DNA of 64,000 bases from Lentzea sp. NBRC 102530 (GCF_030269365.1 NZ_BSTF01000003.1:124001-188000); one strand, 5' to 3'; shown: positions 15,465 to 24,669, counted from the first letter of the stretch. The notes: generated by a model not told the origin, from the sequence alone. Translations and numbers: made by a program.

Positions 15465-17000
15465 GTGGATCGACGGACGCTCGCCGGTGGGCTCGGTGGT
15501 CTCGCGCTCGTCGTCGGTGCCGTCGTGGCACTTCGGAGCGGGGACGCGCCGGACACGCTGAAGAAGGAAGTCGCCGACGGCGTCGAGGTGGTGGCGTCGC
15601 AGGAGCCGACGAAGCCCGCCAACCCGAGGGCCAAGGCGCTGGACGTGGACGCGCTGCAGATCGCGTGGAACGGGTCGGCGTCCGCCTACGAGGTGCGCTG
15701 GAACGGCAACGAGCAGCTCGTGCCGACGCCCGAGGTGGAGCTGCCGGGGCTGAACCCCGACGAGGAGACGCAGGTCGAGGTCCGGGCGGTCAGCGCGACG
15801 GGCAGGCGCAGTGAGCCGCTCAAGATCGCCGCGCGACCCAAGGACGTCTACGACGACAAGTGGGACGACCTGCTGGTCGGCCAGGTCGACAGGTTCGACG
15901 GGCCGGAGTCGCTCGACCCGCGCAAGTGGCGGGTCGAGGCGGAGCCGGAGTGCCTCGGGCTGCGGCCGTTCGGCGCTTCGAAGCGCATCGACGTCGACTG
16001 CTCGATGGCGGCGTTCCAGTCCAACACGCCCCTGCGGTTCGGGGTGCCGGCGGGCGACGGGGCGACCGGCCGGGCGATCATCAGCGTCGCGGGCGCCGTC
16101 GAGTCGAGCCACGTCAGGCTGACCCTGCTGCCCGACCCCCACCAGTACCTCAGGGAGACGGACGCGCAGCCGAAGGGCGCAGTCAGCCTCGACGTCACCA
16201 CGCAGGGCACGCGGATCATCGCCGACCCCGAACTCCCCCGCACCGGCAAGCAGGTCGAACTCGGCGACGCCCCCATGACCGGGCTCGTGGCGGGCGTGCG
16301 GCACCGCTGGGAGATGCGCGTGCTCCCGGACGCGGTCGTCGCCCTGCGGGACGGCGTCGTCGTCGCCTACGAACCCGTCGCGGTCGAGGATCGGCTGATG
16401 CACCCGCGCGTGCGCATCGACGGCGGCGGGTTCCTGGACGCGTTCGGCGTCGGCGGTGTGCCGGAACGGGTCGTGCCCGCCGAGGTCCTGCCGCTCACGC
16501 AGGAGGTCGAACTGCCGCCGGACGCGGTCGCCGCGAAGCTGGTCCGCGGCAGCACCGTCACGGACCTGCCGCTCGGGGTCCGTTCGATCGCCCCGGCCCA
16601 GGACGCCCAGCTCGTGGTGATCCGCAGGCCCGAGAGCCGCCCCGGCGCGCTCCCCCGCCTCACCGACCGGCCCGCGGGGCTCAAGACCGGCGGGCCACGC
16701 CTGCACGTCATGCACGAGGACGGCACCAGGCCTCCACAACCGTTGCCGCGCAACGGCCGTGTGCTCGTCACGGCCGAGGTCAACGCCATCGGTCACCGCG
16801 GCATCGAGCTGGAGCTCGACGGCCGGCGGATCGTCGCGCTGCCCACGAACGAGCAGGGCCAGGGCGTCCCGGGCAGGCACGAGTTCTGGATCGACGCGGC
16901 CGCGCTGCCCGCCGGGTCGAACGCTCGGCTCAAGCTCAGCGTCCTTCCGGCGGACGGTGGCGAACCCGTTATCGCGGAAACCGTGTTCGAGCTGGGGTGA
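15465..17000 (+). CDS. Exported Fn3/LamG-like protein, paralogue 1
   Basis: A 511-residue protein starting at GTG 15465, with an N-terminal hydrophobic segment (about residues 6-24, GGLGGLALVVGAVVAL) that is probably an uncleaved anchor since no clear cleavage site follows. A fibronectin III-like domain (about 60-125) has the strand LQIAWNGSASAYEVRWNGN. Next comes a concanavalin-like domain (about 135-330, VDRFDGPESLDPRKWRVEAE, VRHRWEMRVLPDAVVALRDG) and a strand-rich C-terminus. Such layouts bind extracellular carbohydrate, but the ligand is unknown. Tandem with a paralogue 20 bp downstream. Confidence 0.75.
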   Translation: MDRRTLAGGLGGLALVVGAVVALRSGDAPDTLKKEVADGVEVVASQEPTKPANPRAKALDVDALQIAWNGSASAYEVRWNGNEQLVPTPEVELPGLNPDEETQVEVRAVSATGRRSEPLKIAARPKDVYDDKWDDLLVGQVDRFDGPESLDPRKWRVEAEPECLGLRPFGASKRIDVDCSMAAFQSNTPLRFGVPAGDGATGRAIISVAGAVESSHVRLTLLPDPHQYLRETDAQPKGAVSLDVTTQGTRIIADPELPRTGKQVELGDAPMTGLVAGVRHRWEMRVLPDAVVALRDGVVVAYEPVAVEDRLMHPRVRIDGGGFLDAFGVGGVPERVVPAEVLPLTQEVELPPDAVAAKLVRGSTVTDLPLGVRSIAPAQDAQLVVIRRPESRPGALPRLTDRPAGLKTGGPRLHVMHEDGTRPPQPLPRNGRVLVTAEVNAIGHRGIELELDGRRIVALPTNEQGQGVPGRHEFWIDAAALPAGSNARLKLSVLPADGGEPVIAETVFELG

Positions 17001-17019
17001 ACGCCCTAGCGTGACCGCT

Positions 17020-18741
17020 ATGAAGCGGGTCGCCTTCGCCGTCGTGGGCCTCGCGCTGGTGGCGGGCGTGGTCGTGCTCCGCGACACCGGCGGGAGCGAC
17101 GGTCTGCCGTCCGCACCTCCCCCGCCGACGAAGCTCAAGCCGTACGCGTCCGACCAGCTGCTGGTACCCGGCCCGCAGACCAGGCCGAACGTCCCGGCGG
17201 GCGTCAGGGCCGACCCCGGCAACCACCGGCTGCGGCTCTCCTGGACCGGCGACGCGCCCGCGTACGAGGTGCGCTGGGCGGGCGGGGTCAAGCTCGTCAC
17301 CAGGCCCGGCACCCAGCTGAACGGCCTGGACAACGACCGGCCCGTCGACGTCGAGATCCGCGCGGTGGACGAGTTCGGCCAGCGCTCCCAACCGGCGAAG
17401 GCCACCGCGAGCCCGCAGGCGGACCGCACCGAGTACACCTACGCCGACCGCTTCGACGCGTCCGACGAACCCGACCTCCAGCGGTGGAGGCTCTCCAAGC
17501 GCACCGACTGCGCCCGCGCGACCTCGGGCGACGGCGAGGACGCCAAGCGACTGATCATCAGCAGCAGCTGCGGGACCCGCGCCGTGACGCTCCGGTCGCG
17601 CACCCCGTTCGTCCGGACCGACGGCGAGAGCAGGCTGGCCGTCGAGACCGACGCCCCGGGCACCGGCGGCAAGCTGCTGCTCGACCTCGTGCCGGGGCCG
17701 GTCAGCGTGCAGGGCGAGCCGGTGCCGCCGAACACCGTGCGCGCCACGGTCTCGACCGACAACTCCGGCAACTCGATCGTCGAACTCACCCCGGACGGCA
17801 CCGCGGTCAAGGCGATCCCGCCCGCCGTGCCGGGGGTGAGCGTGCTGTGGGAGATCGCGCTGACCGCCGGGGGCACGAAGGTCCTGCGCAACGGCGAGGT
17901 CGTCGCCACCTCGCCGTTCGTGCCGCAGTGGCGTGAGGCGACCGCGCTGATCGGCGTCGCGGCGCTGGCGGGCGACCGGATCCGCGCGGGAATCGACCTC
18001 GTCGGCTACCGCACCGCCAAGGCCGACGTGCCGAGCACCGGCCCGACGCCGCAGGTGCGCGTGGACGGTCCCGCCGCCACCAGTGCCCAGCCCATCCCGG
18101 ACGTCACCGCGGGTCAGCTGCGCATCGCGATGATCCCGTCCCGCGAGAGCCCGCCCCTCACGTCGATCAAGGTCAACGGCATCGCGGTGCCGCTGCGCCC
18201 GGCCGTCGAGGGCACGCCGTGGAAGCCGGGCGCGGAGTACCCGGCGGTCGCCGACCTGCCCAGAGAGGCGTTCACCGACAACGTGAACGTCCAACTGGAG
18301 ACGCAGGAACGCATCCAGGTCACGCACACCGACGTCGAGCTGACCGGCTCGAAGCCCGTGCCGCAACGCCAGCCCGGCACCCCGCTGGTCGACGCCAGGC
18401 CGACGCTCGCGGACCCCGTTCCGGAGATGCTGGACGCAAGTGGTCAGCCCGTCGAGAACGGCGCCGCCTTCAACCGCGGCCGCGTGGTGCTGGAGGTGCG
18501 GATCGCCGCGCTCGACGCGTCGGTGGCGGGTCTCGCCGGGTTCGAGGTGAGGCTCGACGGCAACCACATCGCGACGGTGCCGACGACCGCCGACGGACCG
18601 TCCGCCGCGGGCCGGTGGCGGATTTCACTCAACGCCACGGCCCTGAGCGCCGGGGCGCACGCCATCGAGGTGAAGGCCTTCAGCACCGATTCAGAGGTGC
18701 ACCCGGAAACGGGGTACGTTCCCTTTTTGCTCAAGCCCTGA
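17020..18741 (+). CDS. Exported Fn3/LamG-like protein, paralogue 2
   Basis: A 573-residue homologue of the preceding gene with the same order: hydrophobic N-terminus (MKRVAFAVVGLALVAGVVVL), Pro-rich stretch (SAPPPPTKLKP), Fn3-like domain with LRLSWTGDAPAYEVRWAGG, and LamG-like domain with YADRFDASDEPDLQRWRLSK. Cys residues in DCARATSG and SSSCGTRAV may form a disulfide. The C-terminal part has two beta-sandwich-like segments that give subunit-like strands (VEVRLDGNHIATVPTT). A GTG at 17011 is an alternative start. The pair looks like a tandem duplication that has diverged strongly. Confidence 0.75.
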   Translation: MKRVAFAVVGLALVAGVVVLRDTGGSDGLPSAPPPPTKLKPYASDQLLVPGPQTRPNVPAGVRADPGNHRLRLSWTGDAPAYEVRWAGGVKLVTRPGTQLNGLDNDRPVDVEIRAVDEFGQRSQPAKATASPQADRTEYTYADRFDASDEPDLQRWRLSKRTDCARATSGDGEDAKRLIISSSCGTRAVTLRSRTPFVRTDGESRLAVETDAPGTGGKLLLDLVPGPVSVQGEPVPPNTVRATVSTDNSGNSIVELTPDGTAVKAIPPAVPGVSVLWEIALTAGGTKVLRNGEVVATSPFVPQWREATALIGVAALAGDRIRAGIDLVGYRTAKADVPSTGPTPQVRVDGPAATSAQPIPDVTAGQLRIAMIPSRESPPLTSIKVNGIAVPLRPAVEGTPWKPGAEYPAVADLPREAFTDNVNVQLETQERIQVTHTDVELTGSKPVPQRQPGTPLVDARPTLADPVPEMLDASGQPVENGAAFNRGRVVLEVRIAALDASVAGLAGFEVRLDGNHIATVPTTADGPSAAGRWRISLNATALSAGAHAIEVKAFSTDSEVHPETGYVPFLLKP

Positions 18742-18760
18742 TTACTCCAAGATGGGGTGC

Positions 18761-19945
18761 ATGGCTCGCGCATTCATCATCGACGCCGCCCGCACGCCGT
18801 TCGGCAGGTACCGGGGAGGTCTGTCCGGCATCCGGGTGGACGACCTCGCGGCGCTGCCGATCGTCGACCTGCTGCGCCGCTACCCGTCACTCGACCTGGC
18901 ACGCATCGACGACGTGCTGCTGGGCGACGCGAACGGGGCCGGCGAGGACAACCGCAACGTCGCCCGCATGGCCGCGTTGCTGGCGGGGCTGCCGGTCTCC
19001 GTGCCGGGTGTGACGCTGAACCGGCTGTGCGCCTCGGGCGGCGAGTCGATCATCCAGGGCGCGCGGGCGTTGATCACCGGGGACGCCGACCTGATCGTCG
19101 CGGGCGGGGTCGAGGGGATGTCGCGGGCGCCGTTCGTGACGGCGCGGCCGGACAAGGCGTTCCCGGACCGGATGGAGACCGTGTCGACGGCTTTGGGCTG
19201 GCGGCTGGTGAACCCGCGCATGCCCAAGCACTACACCGTGCCGTTGGGGCTGGCCGCCGAGAACGTCGCCCACGAATTCGGGATCACGCGCGAGCAGATG
19301 GACAACTTCGCGTTGCGCTCGCACCGTCGTGCGGCGGCGGCGTGGGACGCCGGGGTGCACGAGGGGTTCGCGTTCCCCGTGCAGCTGCCGGACGGGACGG
19401 CGATCCGGCGCGACGAGAACGTCCGCGCGGACACGAGCATCGAGAAGCTCGCGAAGCTCAAGCCCGCGTTCTCCGAGAACGGGTCGGTGACGGCCGGCAA
19501 CGCCTCGCCGCTCAACGACGGTGCTCTCGCCGCCTTGCTCGGCACGGAGGCGATCGCGTCCGAGCTGGGTGTGGAGCCGCTGGGTGAGGTGCTGGGGTCG
19601 GCGACCACCGGTGAGGAGCCGCACCGGTTCACGGTCGCGCCCGTGTCCGCGATCCGGAAGCTGCTGAAGCGCCTGCACATCGAGGCTTCGGACGTCGCGC
19701 TGTGGGAGATCAACGAGGCGTTCGCGGCGATGGCGTTGTCGGTGGTGCACCACCTCCCCGAGATCGACAAGGAGAAGGTCAACGTCCACGGCGGCGCGAT
19801 CGCCTACGGCCACCCGCTCGGCGCCTCGATGCCGCGGGTGATCGTCGACGTGTGCCGCCACCTGCGGGCACGGGGTGGCGGCATCGGGATCGCCGCGGCC
19901 TGCGTCGGGGTCGGGCAGGGCGTGGCCGTGGCGGTGCGCGTCTGA
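18761..19945 (+). CDS. Acetyl-CoA acetyltransferase (thiolase)
   Basis: A 394-residue thiolase II-type enzyme that condenses or cleaves acyl-CoA. The catalytic Cys90 is in LNRLCASGGESI, and NEAFA, GGAIAYGHPLGASMPR (His) and the terminal CVGVGQG (second Cys) are all present; the last is slightly unusual against the common CIGGGQG. ATG 18761 starts at the MARAFIIDAARTPFG boundary; an ATG at 18752 would add three residues. It ends 4 bp from the convergent regulator gene. The CoA ligase at 38.4 kb could belong to the same acetoacetate pathway, but that is only an inference. Confidence 0.92.
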   Translation: MARAFIIDAARTPFGRYRGGLSGIRVDDLAALPIVDLLRRYPSLDLARIDDVLLGDANGAGEDNRNVARMAALLAGLPVSVPGVTLNRLCASGGESIIQGARALITGDADLIVAGGVEGMSRAPFVTARPDKAFPDRMETVSTALGWRLVNPRMPKHYTVPLGLAAENVAHEFGITREQMDNFALRSHRRAAAAWDAGVHEGFAFPVQLPDGTAIRRDENVRADTSIEKLAKLKPAFSENGSVTAGNASPLNDGALAALLGTEAIASELGVEPLGEVLGSATTGEEPHRFTVAPVSAIRKLLKRLHIEASDVALWEINEAFAAMALSVVHHLPEIDKEKVNVHGGAIAYGHPLGASMPRVIVDVCRHLRARGGGIGIAAACVGVGQGVAVAVRV

Positions 19946-19949
19946 GGTC

Positions 19950-20687
19950 CTACTCCTCAGCCTGGGCGTTCGGGTGCAGGATGTCGCGGGCCTGTTCGGC
20001 TGCCCGCACGATGCTCTCGCTCACGAAGTCCAGGAACCGCGCGATGTTCTCCAGTCGCGTCGCCGCCGGGGTGCCGGGGCCGAGGCTGCTCACGCCCTGG
20101 CGGGCGGCCTCGGCGAGCGACGTCGTACCGGCGGCGCTCGCGATCATCGACTGGTACCAGATGTCGCCCTCGTCGACGACGTACCGCTCGCGGCGGCGGT
20201 CGTCGCGGACGCGGCCGATCAGTCCCTGACCCTCCAGGTACGCCACGGCTTTCGACACCGACGCCGGGCTGACCTGCAGGTGCGCCACCAGTTCCGCCGC
20301 GGTGAGGCTGCCGGAGTCGGTGGCGTAGAGGCTGGCGAGCGTCCTCGCCGTCATCTTCGGCAGGCCCTGGCCGATGAAGATCTCCGAGAACACCTCCTCG
20401 AACTGCCTGACCGCCTCCGGGTCACGTCCGTCGGCGCGCTGCGCGGCCGGCCTGGCGCGGGGGGTCGCCTGCTTGCGGCGCTGGGCGCGGCGTTCAGTGG
20501 TGAGCTGGGCGATGTCGGCCTTGTAGCCGACCGGACCGCCGTTGCGCATGACCTCGCGGGTGATCGTCGAGGTGGGCCGGTCCAGGCCGCGCGCGATCTC
20601 CGCGTAGGCGAGGCCGTCGGCGAGACCAACAGCGATCTGGCGGCGTTCCTGCTGGGTGAGTCGACCTCCTGGCATGCCTGCGAGCAT
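19950..20687 (-). CDS. MarR/GbsR-like regulator with an N-terminal IS30-type HTH
   Basis: A 245-residue transcription factor with two DNA-binding parts. Residues about 5-50 (GGRLTQQERRQIAVGLADG, RGLDRPTSTITREVMRNGG) match the helix-turn-helix of IS30 transposases; about 110-175 is a MarR/GbsR winged helix (LTAAELVAHLQVSPASVSKAVAYLEGQGLI, RDDRRRERYVVDEGD). ATG 20687 has GGAG 9 nt upstream; ATGs at 20702, 20696 and 20675 also exist. It faces the DUF4097-S9 operon, and GCAACGAA-type repeats between them are its likely operators, suggesting it represses itself and the operon. Confidence 0.85.
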   Translation of the reverse strand: MLAGMPGGRLTQQERRQIAVGLADGLAYAEIARGLDRPTSTITREVMRNGGPVGYKADIAQLTTERRAQRRKQATPRARPAAQRADGRDPEAVRQFEEVFSEIFIGQGLPKMTARTLASLYATDSGSLTAAELVAHLQVSPASVSKAVAYLEGQGLIGRVRDDRRRERYVVDEGDIWYQSMIASAAGTTSLAEAARQGVSSLGPGTPAATRLENIARFLDFVSESIVRAAEQARDILHPNAQAEE

Positions 20688-20708
20688 AGCCTTCATCTCC
20701 ATCTCATT

Positions 20709-20799
20709 GCAACGTTCGTTGCGTTAGATCTACAGACCGTTGCAACGAAATAGTGCCTTTGAACTGTGTATTCATTGGCTCTATGCAACGAACTTGTTG
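20709..20799. promoter_or_regulatory. Divergent regulatory region with GCAACGAA operators and a promoter
   Basis: GCAACGTTCGTTGC at 20709-20722 is a perfect palindrome; GTTGCAAC at 20739-20746 continues as GCAACGAA (20742-20749); CAACGAACTTGTTG lies near 20786-20799. The shared unit GCAACGAA occurs in all three. A rightward promoter TTGAAC (20759-20764), 17-bp spacer, TATGCA (20782-20787) is overlapped by the third site. This fits repression of the operon at 20864 by the MarR-like protein. Confidence 0.7.
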
Positions 20800-20863
20800 T
20801 CGAGATCCGGAAACGCAACGTAGCTTTTGGCACATCGGAAACAACGAGTCACAGGAGATCGAG

Positions 20864-21460
20864 ATGCAGACGTTCGCCACCCCCGCCCCCATCGCCGCCG
20901 TCCTCGACATCCCCGCCGGCCGGGTCCAGTTCATCGCCGCGGACCGCGCCGACACCGCCGTCGAGGTCCTGCCCCTGGACGCCTCGCACGGCCGCGACGT
21001 GAAGGCCGCCGCGAAGGTCGAGGTCTCGTTCGCCGACGGCGTGCTGCGGATCAACTCCCCCGCAAGCAAGCTCCTCGGCTCGTCCGGGGCCGTCGAGGTC
21101 ACCGTGCAGCTGCCCGCGGGCTCTCGCGTCGAGGCCAAGGCCGCGAGCGCCGAGTTCCGCGGCGTGGGTCGCCTGGGCGACATCGCGTTCGAGGCGGCGC
21201 AGAGCGACATCAAGATCGACGAGGCCGCCGCCGTGCGGGTGACCACGCAGGCCGGTGACGTGACGATCGGCCGCCTCACCGGATCCGCCGAGATCACGAC
21301 CCTGAAGGGCGACATCACCGTTGCTTCCTCCGCGTCGGCGTCGCTGGACGCCGGCACCTCGTACGGCCGCGTCACCAACTCGCTGCGCAACGACGGCACG
21401 GACGTCATCAACATCCGCGCCACCACGTCGTACGGCGACATCACCGCCCGCAGCCTCTGA
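20864..21460 (+). CDS. DUF4097 beta-helix family protein
   Basis: A 198-residue protein made of repeating short beta-strands (VEVSFADGVLRINSPAS, IKIDEAAAVRVTTQAGDVTIG, AEITTLKGDITVASSASASLDAGTSYG), the solenoid-like DUF4097 (putative adhesin) fold. No signal peptide is present, so it is expected in the cytosol. ATG 20864 has AGGAG 8 nt upstream. Function unknown; family members often sit beside HTH regulators in actinomycetes, as here. First gene of an operon with the S9 peptidase 25 bp downstream. Confidence 0.82.
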   Translation: MQTFATPAPIAAVLDIPAGRVQFIAADRADTAVEVLPLDASHGRDVKAAAKVEVSFADGVLRINSPASKLLGSSGAVEVTVQLPAGSRVEAKAASAEFRGVGRLGDIAFEAAQSDIKIDEAAAVRVTTQAGDVTIGRLTGSAEITTLKGDITVASSASASLDAGTSYGRVTNSLRNDGTDVINIRATTSYGDITARSL

Positions 21461-21485
21461 CCTTTCGACCTCTGGGGAGACTTCC

Positions 21486-23588
21486 GTGATCACCGACGCT
21501 CGTTACCTTGCCGCAGAACAACTCCTCCGCCGCCCCGCGGCACCCGGCGAACTCGTCGTCGGTGACCGAGTCCGTCCACAGTGGATGGACGACGGCCGCT
21601 TCTGGTACCAGGTCCGCGACGGCGCCGCCCGCGAGTTCGTGGTGGTCGACCCGGCCGCGGGCACCCGCACCCCCGGCTTCGACCCGACGCCGTTCATCGC
21701 GACCCCCGGCAACCCGCTGGAGGTCACCTCGCCGGACGGCAAGACCGCGGTGTTCCGCACCGGCCACGACCTGTCGGCGCGCTCCGGCGACCGCACCTGG
21801 GCGCTGACCACCGACGGCGTTCCTGGCCACGGCTACGGCCACGGCCCGGACGCCATGAGCTACGGGACGCTGATGCGGAAGTTCGGCATGCCGCACCTGC
21901 CCCCGGCCGTCGCGTGGTCCCCCGACTCGTCGAAGGTCCTCGCCCACCGCACGGACCAGCGTTCGGTGCGGCAGACGGTGCTGGTGGAGTCGCGCCCGGC
22001 CGCTGGTGGTCCGCCGGTGGCGCACACCCAGCACTACGCCTACCCCGGCGACGAGTCGATGCCGCTGGCGTCGCTGGTGGTGTTCGACGTGGAGGCGGGC
22101 ACCTCCGTCTTCGCCCGGTGCGACCCGTTGCTGATGCCGGAGTTCTCGCCGATCACGGCGGGCTGGGCGTGGTGGTCGGCGGACAGCACCGCCGTCTACT
22201 TCCTCTCGCGGCCCCGCGACCAGCGCACCCTGACGTTGAACCGCATGGACGCGGTTTCCGGCGAAGTGCGGGTCGTCGTCAGCGAGACGTCCTCCGACCG
22301 CTTGGGGCCCAACCAGTTCATGTACGGCACGCCCCTCGTCCGGGTGCTCGCCGACGAGGTGCTGTGGTTCTCGCAGCGCGACGGCTGGGGCCACCTCTAC
22401 CGCTACTCGCTGACCACCGGCGAACTGCTCGGCCGGATCACGTCCGGTTCCTGGCTGGTCCGCGAGATCCTGCACGTCGACGAGAGCAGTCGTGTCGTCT
22501 CGTTCGTGGCCTCGGGTCTGGTCGCGGAGGACCCGTACCGGCGCACGGTGTGCCAGGTCGGGCTGGACGGGGCCGGGTTCCGGATCGTCACCGACGACGC
22601 GCTGGACCACGTCGTCACGGTGTCGCCGGACGGTTCGTGCTTCGTCGACTCGGCGTCCACTGTGGACACGCCGCCGGTGATCTCGCTGCGTTCGTGGGAC
22701 GGCTCGGTGCTGGTTCCGTTGGAGACGGCCGATGTGAGCCGTTTGGTGGCAACGGGATGGACTGCGCCGGAACGGTTCCGCGTGAAGGCGGCCGACGGCG
22801 TGACGGACGTCTACGGCGTGCTCTACAAGCCTTCGGGCTTCGACCCTGCTGCCAGCTATGCCGTGGTGGACAACGTTTATCCCGGTCCGCAGGTCACGCG
22901 GGTCGACCCGTGCTTCGACCCCGGTGGCATGGGCCTCGACGCGGAACCGTTGGCAGCACTCGGCTTCGTGGTCGTCGCACTGGACGGCCGCGGCACGCCG
23001 GGACGTTCTGCGGCGTTCCTCGAAGGCAGCCTCGCTTCTGCGGGAGGCCTGGAGGATCACGTTGCGGCGTTGGAACAGCTTGCCGTGTCACGGCCGTGGA
23101 TGGACCTTTCACGCGTGGGCGTCATGGGCCACTCGGGCGGCGGATTCGCTGCGGGACGGGCGATGCTGGCGTTCCCGGAGACGTACAAGGCCGGTGTCGC
23201 GCTGTCCGGCTCGCACGATGCCCGGTACATCGGCCTGGGCTGGGCCGAGAACGTCGACGGCGCCGACAACCCTTCCGCCTGGCTGCGCGCGTCCAACGTC
23301 GAGATCGCGGACCGGTTGGCAGGCAAGTTGCTGCTCGTGCACGGCGAACTGGACGACACCGTGCACCCGGACCACTCGCTGCGGCTGGCCGACGCGTTGA
23401 TCACGGCGGGCAAGGAGTTCGAGCTGGTGATCGTGCCGGGCGCCGAGCACCTGTTCATCGACCGGATGGCGTACGTGCGCACGAAGGCGTGGGACTTCCT
23501 GGTGCGCGCGCTGATGGGCGTGGAGCCGCCCGCGTACCGGCCGGCGCCGATCGTAATCGACCCGGAGGTGCTGGGAGAGATGCTCTAG
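21486..23588 (+). CDS. S9-family prolyl oligopeptidase-like serine peptidase
   Basis: A 700-residue cytosolic peptidase with an N-terminal beta-propeller (DPP IV-like, about 60-450) and a C-terminal alpha/beta-hydrolase domain (about 460-700). Catalytic triad: Ser in VMGHSGGGFAAG (about residue 548), Asp in HGELDDTVHPDHS (about 622), His in PGAEHLFID (about 654). The nucleophile elbow GHSGGG differs from the usual GxSYGG. GTG 21486 lies 25 bp after the DUF4097 gene. Its stop overlaps the end of the DUF397-like frame on the other strand. Confidence 0.88.
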   Translation: MITDARYLAAEQLLRRPAAPGELVVGDRVRPQWMDDGRFWYQVRDGAAREFVVVDPAAGTRTPGFDPTPFIATPGNPLEVTSPDGKTAVFRTGHDLSARSGDRTWALTTDGVPGHGYGHGPDAMSYGTLMRKFGMPHLPPAVAWSPDSSKVLAHRTDQRSVRQTVLVESRPAAGGPPVAHTQHYAYPGDESMPLASLVVFDVEAGTSVFARCDPLLMPEFSPITAGWAWWSADSTAVYFLSRPRDQRTLTLNRMDAVSGEVRVVVSETSSDRLGPNQFMYGTPLVRVLADEVLWFSQRDGWGHLYRYSLTTGELLGRITSGSWLVREILHVDESSRVVSFVASGLVAEDPYRRTVCQVGLDGAGFRIVTDDALDHVVTVSPDGSCFVDSASTVDTPPVISLRSWDGSVLVPLETADVSRLVATGWTAPERFRVKAADGVTDVYGVLYKPSGFDPAASYAVVDNVYPGPQVTRVDPCFDPGGMGLDAEPLAALGFVVVALDGRGTPGRSAAFLEGSLASAGGLEDHVAALEQLAVSRPWMDLSRVGVMGHSGGGFAAGRAMLAFPETYKAGVALSGSHDARYIGLGWAENVDGADNPSAWLRASNVEIADRLAGKLLLVHGELDDTVHPDHSLRLADALITAGKEFELVIVPGAEHLFIDRMAYVRTKAWDFLVRALMGVEPPAYRPAPIVIDPEVLGEML

Positions 23589-23728
23589 CGCGACTTCACG
23601 ATCGTGAGGAACGCCGACCACGCCTTGTCCGACACGGGCAGGTGCGTGGTCGGCGCCTTGCCGCGCCCAGAATCGATACAGCCTGACAAGCCCCCTGGGG
23701 GATGCGGTCCCCACTCCAATCGTCCCAA
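23585..23728 (-). pseudogene. DUF397-like remnant downstream of the XRE regulator
   Basis: Read on the minus strand, this 47-codon frame ends with a clear DUF397 pattern: SGCIDSGRGKAPTTHLPVSD followed by KAWSAFLTIVKSR, compared with the family's C-VEVA-RDSK...L-FS-AW-AF---VK. It lies in the same reading frame as the XRE gene, just after its stop. It lacks the usual N-terminal W-KS-S-S start region and has no ATG or GTG; only TTG at 23728 could start it. I treat it as a degenerate DUF397 partner gene, though a TTG-started short protein is possible. Confidence 0.45.
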
Positions 23729-23752
23729 GGAGGTCTGACAATTTCCGACGAC

Positions 23753-24586
23753 TCAGGGCAGGAGGCTGCTGATCAGCCTTCTCGACTGCTCCTCGTCGAA
23801 GGCCAGTTGATCGAGACCCTCCACCACGCGGTGGAAGTAGGCGACGCTCTCGTCGTCGTCGAGGAACAGACCCGCTCGGCTGGCTTCGGCGGAGATCACC
23901 GGCTTGAGCTTGTCGTACTTGAGTCGCGTGAACGAGCCCGCCGCACCCGGATGGGCGCCGGCCTCGACGGGCACGACGCGGACGGTGACGTACGGCCGGA
24001 CGGACATCCCCAGGATGTGAAGCAACTGCTCCTTCATCACGTCCTGACCGCCGACTGGAAGCCGAAGGGCGTTCTCGTGGATGTAGAAGACGAACTCTCG
24101 GCTGCGGTGGAAGATGGCTTGGCGCGCGAGCCTTTCCTTGATCTCCGCCTCGATGTCGAACGGATCGGCTCCTGGAACCGATCGTTCGTACAAAGCCCTT
24201 GTGTAGTCGGCGATCTGCAAGAGGCCTGGGATGAGGTTCAGCGACCACACCACGAGGTCGTTGGCGTAGCGCTCCTCCGCCGACAGGGTGCGCTGTGGAC
24301 TCAGGGCGTCAACCCCGACGAACTGGAGATAGCCCTTTTCGCGGGACTCGCGGTAGAGGGCGAGCAGGCGGTGCACCTCGTCCGGCGGGGTGTGGCAGAG
24401 GCCGAGCAGCAACGCCAGCTCGACCTCGGTGACCCCGCCCTTGCCGTTGACCAGGTCGGAGACCTTGGCCTCTTCCCAGCCGACCCGCTCAGCGGCCTGC
24501 CTCTGGGTCATCCCGGCAGCGTGGACGGCGTCGCGAACGCCATCACCGAAGGAGCGGCCGACCACGCTCGAATGTCTTTTCGGCAT
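23753..24586 (-). CDS. XRE-family regulator with DUF5753 (Scr1-like)
   Basis: A 277-residue regulator. The N-terminal HTH (about residues 12-70) has AAGMTQRQAAERVGWEEAKVSDL; the rest is the DUF5753 sensor domain (YLQFVGVDALSPQ, LIPGLLQIADYTRALY, HENALRLPVGG). Members are abundant in Streptomyces and Pseudonocardiales, normally with a small DUF397 gene, some forming toxin-antitoxin-like developmental switches. Here the partner directly downstream appears degenerate. Transcribed leftward as a single functional gene. Confidence 0.9.
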   Translation of the reverse strand: MPKRHSSVVGRSFGDGVRDAVHAAGMTQRQAAERVGWEEAKVSDLVNGKGGVTEVELALLLGLCHTPPDEVHRLLALYRESREKGYLQFVGVDALSPQRTLSAEERYANDLVVWSLNLIPGLLQIADYTRALYERSVPGADPFDIEAEIKERLARQAIFHRSREFVFYIHENALRLPVGGQDVMKEQLLHILGMSVRPYVTVRVVPVEAGAHPGAAGSFTRLKYDKLKPVISAEASRAGLFLDDDESVAYFHRVVEGLDQLAFDEEQSRRLISSLLP

Positions 24587-24669
24587 GGCCGGACGCTAGA
24601 ACCCCAGAACCGTGCTCTTCCATCGTTTGGATGCGACTCGCCACGAAGGAAGTACTTCTTGGAAGCCTT

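Noticed and set aside
14172..17438. Minus frame of 1088 codons opposite tyrA and the Fn3-like genes
   Set aside because: The plus-strand genes have clear motifs; the minus frame is an Arg/Pro-rich shadow without any domain.
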